From Intoshia linei (lineage: Eukaryota; Orthonectida; Rhopaluridae): 23,089 bases of DNA. The position numbers and the translations under genes were made by a program. Location of the stretch: assembly GCA_001642005.1 (NCBI GenBank), contig LWCA01000571.1, positions 1 to 23,089 on the forward strand, in the 5' to 3' direction. This document shows positions 1 to 8,906 of the stretch, piece by piece; within the stretch, counting starts at the first letter, position 1; each line of letters opens with the position of its first letter. Below the pieces are notes generated by a model. The model did not search any database, was not told the DNA's origin, and worked only from the letters and a program-made list of their open reading frames with translations.

Positions 1-59
1 TTGTAATAATTTAAATTTGAATCAGAAGAGACAACCTTGCCTAAGGAAATCAATAAAAA

Positions 60-338
60 TTGAATCAGTGGTTTCAACGTCAACGGACATTAAGTATGAG
101 TGGCAATATATTGAAAGAAATGGCGCTGGAAATTGCCAGTCTTTTGAATTTGAACTATTTTAAAGCCTCTACTGGTTGTTTAAATTTTTTTTTTTAATCA
201 GAGATTCTATTAAATCAAAAAAAATTGTAAGAGAATCAAAATTAGTAAGCGAGTCTAAAATAAAAGAATTATTTTCTGAAGCTGTAGAAAAATATAGAAA
301 TAATAACATTTAACTGTGATGAAACCAGATCTTATAAA
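60..338 (+). pseudogene. Remnant of a pogo/Tigger-type (Tc1/mariner superfamily) transposase
   Basis: Broken reading frames match the CENP-B/Tc5-type helix-turn-helix and the start of the DDE domain of pogo-like transposases. From 69 the frame reads WFQRQRTLSMSG, then ILKEMALEIASLLNLNYFKAS, the usual 'KALEIA..LG..FKAS.GWL' segment. The frame is lost in a run of 11 T at 185-195. It resumes one frame over as IKSKKIVRESKLVSESKIKE up to about 310, then shifts back to read FNCDETRSYK at 309-338, equivalent to the 'NCDET' motif carrying the first catalytic aspartate. The rest of the DDE domain is not recognisable and no terminal repeats are seen. It is a dead fragment that may extend left of the window. 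Family recognition is fairly safe; the exact subfamily is inference. Confidence 0.75.
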
Positions 339-787
339 AGAAAGATCTTTTAAAAGAAAAAATTGAAAACACCAACAAATTAGAAACTATTTTCCATTGC
401 AAAAATAAATACTTATATATTTGTATTAATATTCATTTGATTCTTAATTCATATTCCTATTGTACAACCAACTCTATTATGAATATTCCAAATATCCGGT
501 CCCTTGACATTTATATTGTACAGAAACTACTGTAAATTGAGAAAATGTTAAACTTGAAAATGCAAAATTTAAAATGTCAAGAAACCGAAACAACAAATTC
601 AGCAAATTGTTTAAATTAAATCAATAAAGTTGTAATCAAATCTATAATTGTATAGTAACATAAATTGGCAATTTTGCGCGTTGAGCGATAAAAAATCATA
701 CTGTTTACGTTAAACACGCAATTTCTTTTATTTTAAATAATCAATTTATTTCTATATTAAACACTATTAAAATAATTGGACTACAGT
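339..787. other. Spacer upstream of importin-5, no gene seen
   Basis: A+T-rich sequence without a credible coding segment. It must contain the importin-5 promoter and 5' leader, but I recognise no core promoter motif. A 10-base inverted repeat (CTTGACATTT near 504 and AAATGTCAAG near 572) frames about 80 bases; it may be a small old palindromic insertion or chance. Confidence 0.4.
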
Positions 788-3700
788 ATGGGAGAATTGG
801 TGCAATTTACAAATATAATAAAAAATTTATCATCAAATGAAAACGAAATAAGAAGCTTAGCCGAGGTTATTTTTGGGTCATTTTATTGTAAAATAAATTC
901 TTTAATACTTTAATAATAATGTTTTATAGAACGAGTACAATTCCATTGAAATAAAGGAGAAAATTAATCTACTTATACAATTTTCAATTAAAAATGACAC
1001 TGAATCTCAGGTTTATCTATTTTTTAGTGTTTTTAAAAAATAACGTAGCCTCGTGACATGTGTTGTGTTTTGCTGAGGCGAATATTTTCAAAAGAATTGA
1101 TTCAATACTGGGACTGTACAGATATTCCCACACGCCAAGACTTGAAGAGTAAAATGCTTCTCATGTTAAATTATGCACTTTCTCAAAATCAACTTTATAC
1201 CAAAATCTGTGACACTGTTTGTGAGTTTGTTCGATTCTTGATTGGTAATATTTTACATTGAAATGTATTGAATTGTGTTAATTAAAATTAGAAATTCACC
1301 AAGATGGCGACAAAGATTGGATACCTTTCCTCGATATAATTTGTACTAACGCCACATCGCCAAATGAAACCACGTGCTTGACTTGTTTGTATATTATTAA
1401 GTATGTACCTTTATTTTTTCTGTAACGGTTAATTTTAGCGACGTTCCAAGCATGTTGGATGAAACTATTGGTGGTATGCAAGATATGGTTATTACCATTT
1501 TTGACAAAAATTTGTGCAATTCAAACGTTTTGGACGTATGACTTTGTCTAATTTATTTCATTTCATTTTAGATTCTATATATGTGCTGTCGTGCCCTCTG
1601 CAGTTTTGTAATGTACAATCTAAGTGAATCTGAAGAATACGATAAATTTTATAAATATTTGCCTTATATTTTTGAAGTACACAAGCAAACTGTCGGCAAA
1701 GACGACATTGATTTGATTAAATCTATTATTGAAATTGCTGAACATTGTCCTAAATATTTCATAAATCACATTCAACCCATAATTGAACTTTCTCTAACAG
1801 TAATTTTACATTTTTTTGTTTTTACATTTTATAGATTCTGGACGATCCGCATGTGGACGAAGAGTGGAGGTCTTTGAGTTTAGAACTTATTATCACCACT
1901 TGTGAATCGTCTTCTGCCGCTTGCCGTAAACAAGAAGATTTAATTACTAAATTTGGTAACTTTTTATAGAATTTGTGGCAATTTTATATTTAGTTGATTC
2001 TCTTTTGAAGATTATGACTGAACTTGATGACGATCAAAAGGAATGGTTGGAATCTGAAGAAGACGAAGATTCGTGTGATGATGGGTTTGTTTTAATTTAT
2101 TCGTTGATTCGAATTTGAATGCGTTATGATAAAATTCTTCAATCATGCTTTAATGATATTCATGTAGTAAACATTAATTAAGATTGAGAATAACCATGTT
2201 TGTTTTGAAAATTACGAAATTGTTTGGTAATATACCGAACTGATCGAAATAATACATTGAAATTCAGTTAAATAAATTAAATTTACCCGTTGTATTATTT
2301 CAATAACTAATTGAATTATGTCAAAGTTGAATAAATTAATTTAAATAAATGATTTATTAATTTTATATCTGTTATCATAATAATGATAAAAATTCAACCT
2401 TTATCGTTCAACGAACTTAATTTATTGATATAGTATTCAAATTAAATAAAATAATGACTATTTACCGTTGTAATAATTGTTTTTAGTTTACCCAGTACAG
2501 CTGAGGCCGCTCTAGACAGACTGTCAATTTGTATCGGTGGAAAATTAGTAGTAAATGCATTTTTCCGTCAACTTGAGATGTTGGTGACACAAGGTTCACA
2601 TTGCTAAATTGTTTTTAATTATATTTTCAGAAAATTGGAAATTTAGATATACAGCAATGATGGCTATTTCTTCTATTGGCGAAGGTGGTTGTAAAGAAAT
2701 GGAACCCTATTTAGGAGATTTAGTTCAAGCTTGTGGATACTTGGCAAAAGATAAGGTAATTGAGATTAATGTGTTATTTACTATTTTTTTGTAGCACCCA
2801 AGAGTTAGATATGCAACATGTAATGCTATTGGTCAAATGTCTAGCGATTTTTCTCCCGTCTTTCAGAAAACATACCACTTTGAGGTAATTATTATTATTT
2901 AATGCTTGTATTTATGTTTCATCTATTCACCTAATATCCTGATGTATTATATCCAAACACAAAACCACTTATCAGTCAGTTTAAGGTAGATATCATATTA
3001 AGTATAACTGTTTTGACATCATTATGAGTTATGGATGGATTATGGCATAAAATAGATATTTATTAGAATTTTAAAGGCTTTTAACCATATCTAAACCACA
3101 AATAATTATTTTAAAAATCTATCTTCTATACTTATGTAAAGTAATTTAGTTAAAAATGTTTGTATATTTGTCTCTTCTAGTTTATTTAAGAAAGTAAGAG
3201 TAGTCGAGTTTTAAAAATAAAATCAGCTCAAAATTTTTGAAATTGAACAGTGAGTCGTCAACCGAAAATGTCGATCGAAAGCACTTCTCTAATGTGTTCA
3301 ATGTTAATAAAATAGATTCGAAATAAAAAAAAATGAATACTAAAGTGCTTTTTTGACCATGAAGGCGTCATTTTATCAGATAGAAATTTTTGGTGTGTGT
3401 TAACTGGATATAACTATCATTTTTGCAAAAATGATAATCTATTGGTTTGATTGTTAAAAGGTACTTTTTTGAGGTTGCTATTTATGATAATGCTTATGTA
3501 TGTATTAAATTAAAATTAAAAGGAAAAAAATATTAATTTAGCATTAAATACTAATTGGATATATTTCTTATATTGCGGGTACTTTATTTCCTATTTAAAT
3601 GTGAGTTCTCAAATTTTAATAATTTTGAAGTGTTTAAAATATAGCACATATTTATTTTAAACCACAGCATTTATTGCGGGTTCTATTTTTCATATACATT

Positions 3701-6700
3701 ATCATTAGAAAATGTGGAAAACATTAAATTTAAATGATGCATTAATGAAACATTAATATGATTTTTATATTACAATCCTTTGCAATAATGGTAAAATTTG
3801 ACTGAAATGTTTATAAAGTGAAGATTCAGTTAATTATTGATACACAATTGGTATTTTTAAGTATTATTAAATTGGCACTGAATATGTGTCATGACATTGA
3901 AAATGACAAAATAGGTTTTTATAATTTTATGTTTTCTGGAATTTATGTTATTTATGAAAATTTTTAGAAAATTAAATTAAATTATTTAATTAATTAAAAT
4001 TTTGGACTGTTAATACTTTATTTTTAATATTATACACACACTCTGTTAAATAAATTAAAAAGATGGGATAACAATTATTTTTAAAATTCTGTACGCAAAT
4101 GTTAAACAAAAAATTAAAATAGAATAATTCACTTTAAAGTAAAAAGTAATGTGATATGATGGTTCCACCTGAAACAAAATTTGGGACCACTCTTTTAAAG
4201 GATTGATAATAGTGAATTGTAGGATTTTTAAGATTTTCAACATGAATTTATTTTTTTGGTATAATAAAAATGTGTCTTCGGCAGAGCTAGATGCTGTTTG
4301 TACGTAGTACATAACAGTCAAGCTAGTGTTTAATAAAATTTGAGGACATGTTTTATTTTTAAACAAAGTGTAATTTGTGGTTTTAACCATGAAAGTATGC
4401 GTTTCTGATGCTGAGATTTACGACAATGTTAATGATTTTAAAATGCGTCCAGAATGTGTTTGTTATGTTTTATTAAATTTTTAAACAAAAGCGGAAATTG
4501 TGTTTTTTACTTTGAAGGACTCAAATTCGGAAACTGAAAAATAGATACCAACACCTGCGAAAAACTATTAGAATTTGTATTGTTTTAATTCTACGGGTGT
4601 TCATTTTTTAAACATACACTAACTGTTAGCTATAACACAGACATTCAATTTTATATAAGTAAAATCACCGAAATATATTTTTAAAATGCTGATACCGTTA
4701 ATTATTGATACAAAATATTATTTTCTTCATCGAAATCAGATACTGAATATATCATCACATTAAAGACGGTACCGGTATTTACAATTTTATTTTTCTAGAA
4801 TTTAAGCTATTTATAACAATTTTTAGAACTACTGTTTTTACTTTACTTTTAAGATTATACACTTATTCTCTAATAAATTAAAAAAATTAGATATAAACTA
4901 TTTAATAATATAATTATTATTTAATTAGTATTAGTTTTTTTATAATACAAAAATTTTTGTGGACCTGAAATATCGTTTTTTTACTATCAGATTTCTAATG
5001 ATGTATTATTTAATGATTATTAAGAAGCTTCTATCACGCTGTATTGTGTTATATTTATTTATTCTCACCAACGACTTTATTAGTGAAATTGAAAGTATTT
5101 TCTAAAATTTTTTATTGTACAGAGACTTCAACAATTTATTTATACTAATAAACCCTGACTCATTTAATTATAATTATCTATTTCAGGATGGTCCAAAGCG
5201 TGGCAGACCAGATAAAAATGTGCGACCCATGATATTGTTTATAAATATATTTCGGAACAAAAAACAAAAAAATCTGATTTAACTGACGCTTTGTGAAACG
5301 GTGTATAGCTGGATACATATAAACTTTGATGAAACGCACAAATGCACTTAGCGAATTGTTTGAAAAAATTTATTTACAAAAATATGATTATCGTTGTAAT
5401 TTTTTGATTAATCTGAAATTTTAACTTTTTGATTTTTTAATGTTGCGGCCCGCGAAATTTGTAAAATTTATTTTTTGACCTTCACTTTCCATGTGTTTGA
5501 ACCACCCTGATTTATATTATTAACCTTTCTTATTTTTAATCTTATAAATAAATATTTTTATGTATATTTAAAATTATAATATTGAATATAAAATTTGGTA
5601 AAATTTAAATTACGTTTAGATTGTTAATATAATTTGCAACATGTTATCTGATCCTGTAAACAGAGTTCGTGCTCATGCAGCCTCAGCCTTAGTAAATTTT
5701 TGTGATGAATGTCTGAAACGAGTTTTTATTCCATATATGAGCAAGATTATTGACGCCCTTCAAAATGTAATGAACGATACTATGAGCGACTTTACCATCA
5801 GTAATAAAAAGTTGGTTTTGGAACATACAGTTACCGCTTTGGCAGCAATTGCTGACACAACAGAAAGTGCTTTTCTTCCCTACTACGATACTTTTATGCC
5901 TGGATTGAAAGCAATCGTTCGTCATTGTGCTGAAAAAGATTTTGGAATTTTTAGAGGCAAAACAATCGAGTGTATTAGTTTAATTGGTGTAGCCGTTGGA
6001 AAAGAAAAATTTATGGGTGACTGCGAAGATGTTGTAAATTTGCTTCTTGACACTCAAAAAGCTCAACAAGATCAAAACATTCAGTTTGATAATGTTGAGC
6101 ATTCCTATATGGTTTCGGCTTGGGCTCGAATGTGTAAAATTATGGGTAAAGATTTTTCAAAATACCTTCATATTGTCATGCCACCATTAATGCTAGCGGC
6201 TAAATTCAGTCCTGAAGTACGCTATTGCGACAAAGAAGAACGCAAAGAAGTTGAAAAAAATGACGATTGGGAAGTTATACCTGTCACAGATTCCAAAAGT
6301 TTAGCAGTTCGGACTTCTGGGTTGGAAGAAAAGGAAAGTGCTTTCAGTATGTTGATTTGCTATGCACAAGAACTTAAAGAAAATTTTTGCGAATACGTTG
6401 AACCCACCCTTTCATTAATGTTGACCCATTTAGACTTTCAATTGGATGATTCTTGTCGAACTTTAGCTTCTGAAGCCATACCGCATTTGATAACTTGTAT
6501 AAAAGAGGGATCCAACGAAGAGAAAATGAGGCATGTTTGGTCAACCTTAGTTGTAGATATTGTTATTAAGGCGTTATTAAATGAACGAGAAAGTGAAGTT
6601 TGTACAGAAATGTTGGAAAACCTTTCTACCTGTATAGAAATGATTGGTGAGCCAGCCCTAAATGAAGAACAATTACAAAATTTGATTAAATTTATAATTG

Positions 6701-7928
6701 CTAAATTGGAAGATCACCATAAATTGCAACTTAAAAGATCGGAAAAAAGAAATGATGAATATTACGACGACATTGTTGAAGAACAATTGATGGAAGAAGA
6801 CGAAGATTCATTATTTTTATTGCACAGATGTAATGATCTCATTGGAACATTGCTGGATATTTATAAAGATAAATACCAAATTGTTGAACAACTTCTCTCT
6901 GTTATTTGTAAAATGAACACACCTTCAAATCCTTATGCTGATCGAAACTGGGCTTTAAATGTTTTTTGCAGTATTATAAAATCCCTTGGTAAAGAATCTG
7001 TTAGATACCAAAGATTCTTTTTACCACCAATCAAAGAATATATTTGCCACTCCGATCAAGACTTGAGACAGTCTGCTTGCTATAGTATTGGACTTATGGC
7101 TGAATATGGCGAGGGTGCATATGATGATTATATCAAAGGTAGTTTATATTTTTTTTACTATACTTACTATTCAATGATTTTAAATGTATTTTTACTCAAT
7201 TTTCTTGATTTCATAATGTTGCATTTAACTAAATTTTTTCAAAATTTTGAGAAAATTCAATAAATTTCAGTCATTGATAATATAATTTAATAATAATATA
7301 TATATCATTATATATATATATATAATATCATTGATGATAATTTAATTTAACTCATAATTTTTACTTATCACCGAATTTATTTAATTTTAGAATCTGTTCC
7401 AATTCTGATCAATTTGTGCAGAGAAACTTCACGAACCGACTACAACTATTGGTTAGCTAAAGAAAATGCAGTTTCTTCATTAGCTAAAATTATGAAATTT
7501 ACCAATGATTTTCGAAACTCTTCTGAATTACTAAAAATGTGGTTTGAATGGATGCCAATCACTGAAGACGAAGACGAAGCTGTATTTGTATATGGTTTTA
7601 TGTGCGATTTGATTGAAAGGTAATTTAAAAAAATATAAATATATCATTTACATTTAGTGGTAATCCATTTTTCAAGGATAATGAAAATATTGTAAAATCA
7701 ATTCATCACTTTTCTGACGCATTGTTTGCAGATTGTATTGAAGAAGACTCGGAAACTTACTCTCGAATTAAAAGGCTAATCACCGATATATATGTAATTT
7801 TTTATTTAATTTGATTCAATTTTTATTAAACTATTTAGAACAACGATGCTTTGAGATTACAGTACATTGACAATTTAAGCGAACAGCGTAAAGACACTCT
7901 AATGAACTTTTTAAATATTCAAAATTGA
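788..7928 (+). CDS. IPO5: Importin-5 (karyopherin beta-3 / RanBP5), complete, 15 exons
   Basis: Nuclear import receptor of the importin-beta family. It binds cargo such as ribosomal proteins and histones in the cytoplasm and releases them on Ran-GTP in the nucleus. Exons: 788-865, 930-1010, 1049-1244, 1292-1400, 1439-1535, 1572-1799, 1835-1955, 1994-2084, 2487-2593, 2631-2755, 2795-2884, 5620-7138, 7391-7619, 7658-7793, 7839-7928. All junctions are GT-AG, phases agree, and the sum is 1098 codons plus TGA, almost the human length (1097). HEAT repeats run throughout. Landmarks are VLLRRIFS (exon 3), [12 protein letters not shown] (exon 6), an acidic stretch near residues 318-333, [16 protein letters not shown] (exon 10), [15 protein letters not shown] (exon 11), [20 protein letters not shown] and a second acidic loop (DEYYDD..EEDED) in exon 12. 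The start ATG lies 26 codons before the first donor and gives the expected N-terminus. Exon 12 (1519 bases) is far larger than the others. Confidence 0.96.
2085..2486 (+). other. Importin-5 intron 8 (402 bases)
   Basis: Much longer than the neighbouring introns of 35-39 bases. It holds an 11-base inverted repeat (GAAATAATACA near 2244 and TGTATTATTTC near 2291) and two near-copies of TTTACC(C)GTTGTA, near 2283 and 2461. This hints at a small decayed insertion, but ends and target duplication cannot be defined. Confidence 0.4.
3306..3412 (+). repeat. Dispersed repeat family B, copy 1
   Basis: About 107 bases around TAAAGTGCTTTTTTGACC and GAAATTTTTGGTGTGTGT. It matches 10189-10300 and 12996-13102 in the same orientation with scattered differences. 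It lies in importin-5 intron 11; weaker related sequence continues to about 3500 and recurs at 4345-4520. Confidence 0.7.
3831..4062 (+). repeat. Direct duplication inside intron 11, left unit
   Basis: Begins TTAATTATTGATACA and ends near CTCTGTTAAATAAATTAAAA. A diverged second unit in the same orientation lies at 4699-4890 (TTAATTATTGATACA to TTCTCTAATAAATTAAAA). In between, both carry related stretches: CACTGAATATGTGTCATGACATT against TACTGAATATATCATCACATT, and TTTATAATTTTATGTTTTCT against TTTACAATTTTATTTTTCT. The copies are old, with many substitutions and indels. Confidence 0.6.
4061..4322 (-). repeat. Dispersed repeat family A, copy 1 (reverse orientation)
   Basis: The reverse complement starts CTTGACTGTTATGTACTA, continues through TCTAGCTCTGCCGA and GGTGGAACCATCATATCACA, and ends near AATTGTTATCCCATCTTTT. 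It pairs along its whole length with 12366-12632 on the + strand. A 111-codon open frame on the - strand across this repeat has no recognisable domain and is not called as a gene. Confidence 0.75.
4345..4520 (+). repeat. Repeat B related sequence, second block in intron 11
   Basis: Contains GTAATTTGTGGTTTTAACCA followed by GAAAGT, then AATGTTAATGATTTTAAAAT. It resembles the internal units of repeat B at 10353-10520 (GGTAATTTGTGGTTTTGGTC). It directly abuts repeat A copy 1. Confidence 0.55.
4699..4890 (+). repeat. Direct duplication inside intron 11, right unit
   Basis: Diverged partner of 3831-4062, same orientation. The two units are about 870 bases apart, with repeat A copy 1 and a repeat B block between them. 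Confidence 0.6.
5184..5509. mobile_element. hAT-type MITE in importin-5 intron 11
   Basis: A 326-base non-coding element with hAT-like terminal inverted repeats: left CAGGATGGTCCAAAGC, right end reverse-complemented CAGGGTGGTTCAAACAC. A subterminal GCGGCCCGCG is typical of hAT MITEs. Flanks ATCTATTT (5176-5183) and ATTTATAT (5510-5517) match at 6 of 8 bases, which fits an aged 8-base target duplication. No transposase is encoded, so it would have moved in trans. Confidence 0.8.
7296..7340. repeat. AT dinucleotide tract in importin-5 intron 12
   Basis: TA/AT repeats flanked by related palindromic blocks (TCATTGATAATATAATTTAA before and AATATCATTGATGATAATTT after). They could form a hairpin. 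A simple-sequence tract in a 252-base intron; no gene. Confidence 0.6.
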
Positions 7929-8014
7929 CTATAATAATCACCTCAAACTGGGACGATAAAACCTCATGGCTTATAATTTTTATTAAATTTTAATTTATTG
8001 TTGGACTTGTTTTG

Positions 8015-8020
8015 AATAAA
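8015..8020 (+). terminator. Likely importin-5 poly(A) signal (AATAAA)
   Basis: AATAAA lies 87 bases after the importin-5 stop and is followed by a T-rich stretch (ATTTCAATTTTTTCG). The convergent GTPase remnant ends at 8028 on the other strand, so the two 3' ends nearly touch. Inferred from position and consensus. Confidence 0.55.
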
Positions 8021-8027
8021 ATATAGT

Positions 8028-8666
8028 CTATAATATTTCAATTTTTTCGAAGGCTGTTTGTTTCGTAAAAATTACATCCATATTTCTGAAATCTACAAAT
8101 AAGTTTTAAAATTTCGTTAAACTTTTTATATTAAACTTACTACAAGTCTCTAAACCAGCACAAGAAGGTACGATTGTCGTGTATTGATTAACCAAGTCAT
8201 TTTTATTTGCAATTACGTTAATAATAGCTCTATCGTTGTAAATCTAAACATTTTCTAATAAATTGCTAAATAGTTGTAATCACCGTGAAAAGATTGAGCC
8301 ATTCTTCAACGGAGAAAAAAGATTCTAAATTTTTGATATCGTACACAATTAAAACAGCGTCGGCTTTGCGTAAAAATAAAGGATTTAAAAAGCGATATTT
8401 TGTTTGCCCAGACATGTCCCAGAATTAAATATACTTATTTTCTATGTTTGTTTTTTTGTAAAAAAAATCAACGCCTATTAAAATAATGTTAAGCATAACC
8501 AAAAATACCTATAGTCGGTTGATTATCATGTCTAAATGACTTTGAACAACTAGATAAACAAAATGCAGTTTTATCAGAGATACAGTCTCCTATTAAAAAA
8601 AATTTGCACAAGTATATATCATTCATTACCAAATGAAATGTATTTATTTACAAGTCAATGAACCAT
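8028..8666 (-). pseudogene. Rab-like small GTPase, five exons, apparently decayed
   Basis: Five segments joined by GT-AG introns of 34-48 bases give a Rab-family G domain. Exon limits on the - strand: 8666-8630, 8589-8509, 8474-8284, 8243-8141, 8092-8028; every phase agrees. Motifs in order: KYISFGDCISDKT (P-loop), PTIGVDF (switch I), FWDMSGQTKYRF (G3, WDxxGQ), VLIVYDIKNLESF, NVIANKNDL (G4, NKxD), LETC (G5, equivalent to ETSA), NMDVIFTK. Damage: TGA at 8657-8655 just after the only plausible ATG; TAA at 8427-8425 directly before FWD, where family members have about two more residues; the second P-loop glycine replaced by Asp; a shortened stretch before G5; and no C-terminal prenylation cysteines before the stop at 8028. 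The gene converges on importin-5. I infer a recently dead gene; a sequencing error or an unseen upstream exon could rescue only part of this. Confidence 0.7.
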
Positions 8667-8906
8667 TACAACTATAAATAAATTCTTTTAATATAACATG
8701 AAGTATTATAAATAAAAAAATTCAATCTTTGAAATCTAATCAAAATTCTATTAAATCTAACCATCGATCATTGAGTATAGCTTTAAAAAATCAATATAGA
8801 TTATTGAATTTTTGCTTTTTCAAAATCAAGTACCGATATTGTTGTACTGATAAATTTGCAAAAGTAAATCAATATACATATAGATATTTGGAAATTTATT
8901 AATATA

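Larger units (their letters stand above)
2885..5619 (+). other. Importin-5 intron 11 (2735 bases), filled with repeats
   Basis: The donor follows TYHFE and the acceptor precedes IVNIICNML, which keeps phase 0 and restores the family sequence around 'HEKVIAALLQTM'. The intron contains dispersed repeat A (reverse orientation), pieces of repeat B, a direct duplication and a hAT MITE, each listed separately. No exon is expected here from the family alignment, and none is seen. Confidence 0.85.

Noticed and set aside
4055-4390. 111-codon open frame on the - strand
   Set aside because: It lies across repeat A, has no recognisable domain, and the other copy of the repeat at 12366-12632 does not keep the frame.
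5689-5925. 78-codon open frame on the - strand inside importin-5 exon 12
   Set aside because: Shadow of a strongly conserved coding exon on the + strand; no recognisable protein family.
7139-7263. Continuation of the long importin-5 frame past 7138
   Set aside because: The translation becomes hydrophobic, non-family sequence after YDDYIK. A GT donor at 7139 and the AG at 7390 restore [10 protein letters not shown], which fits the family.
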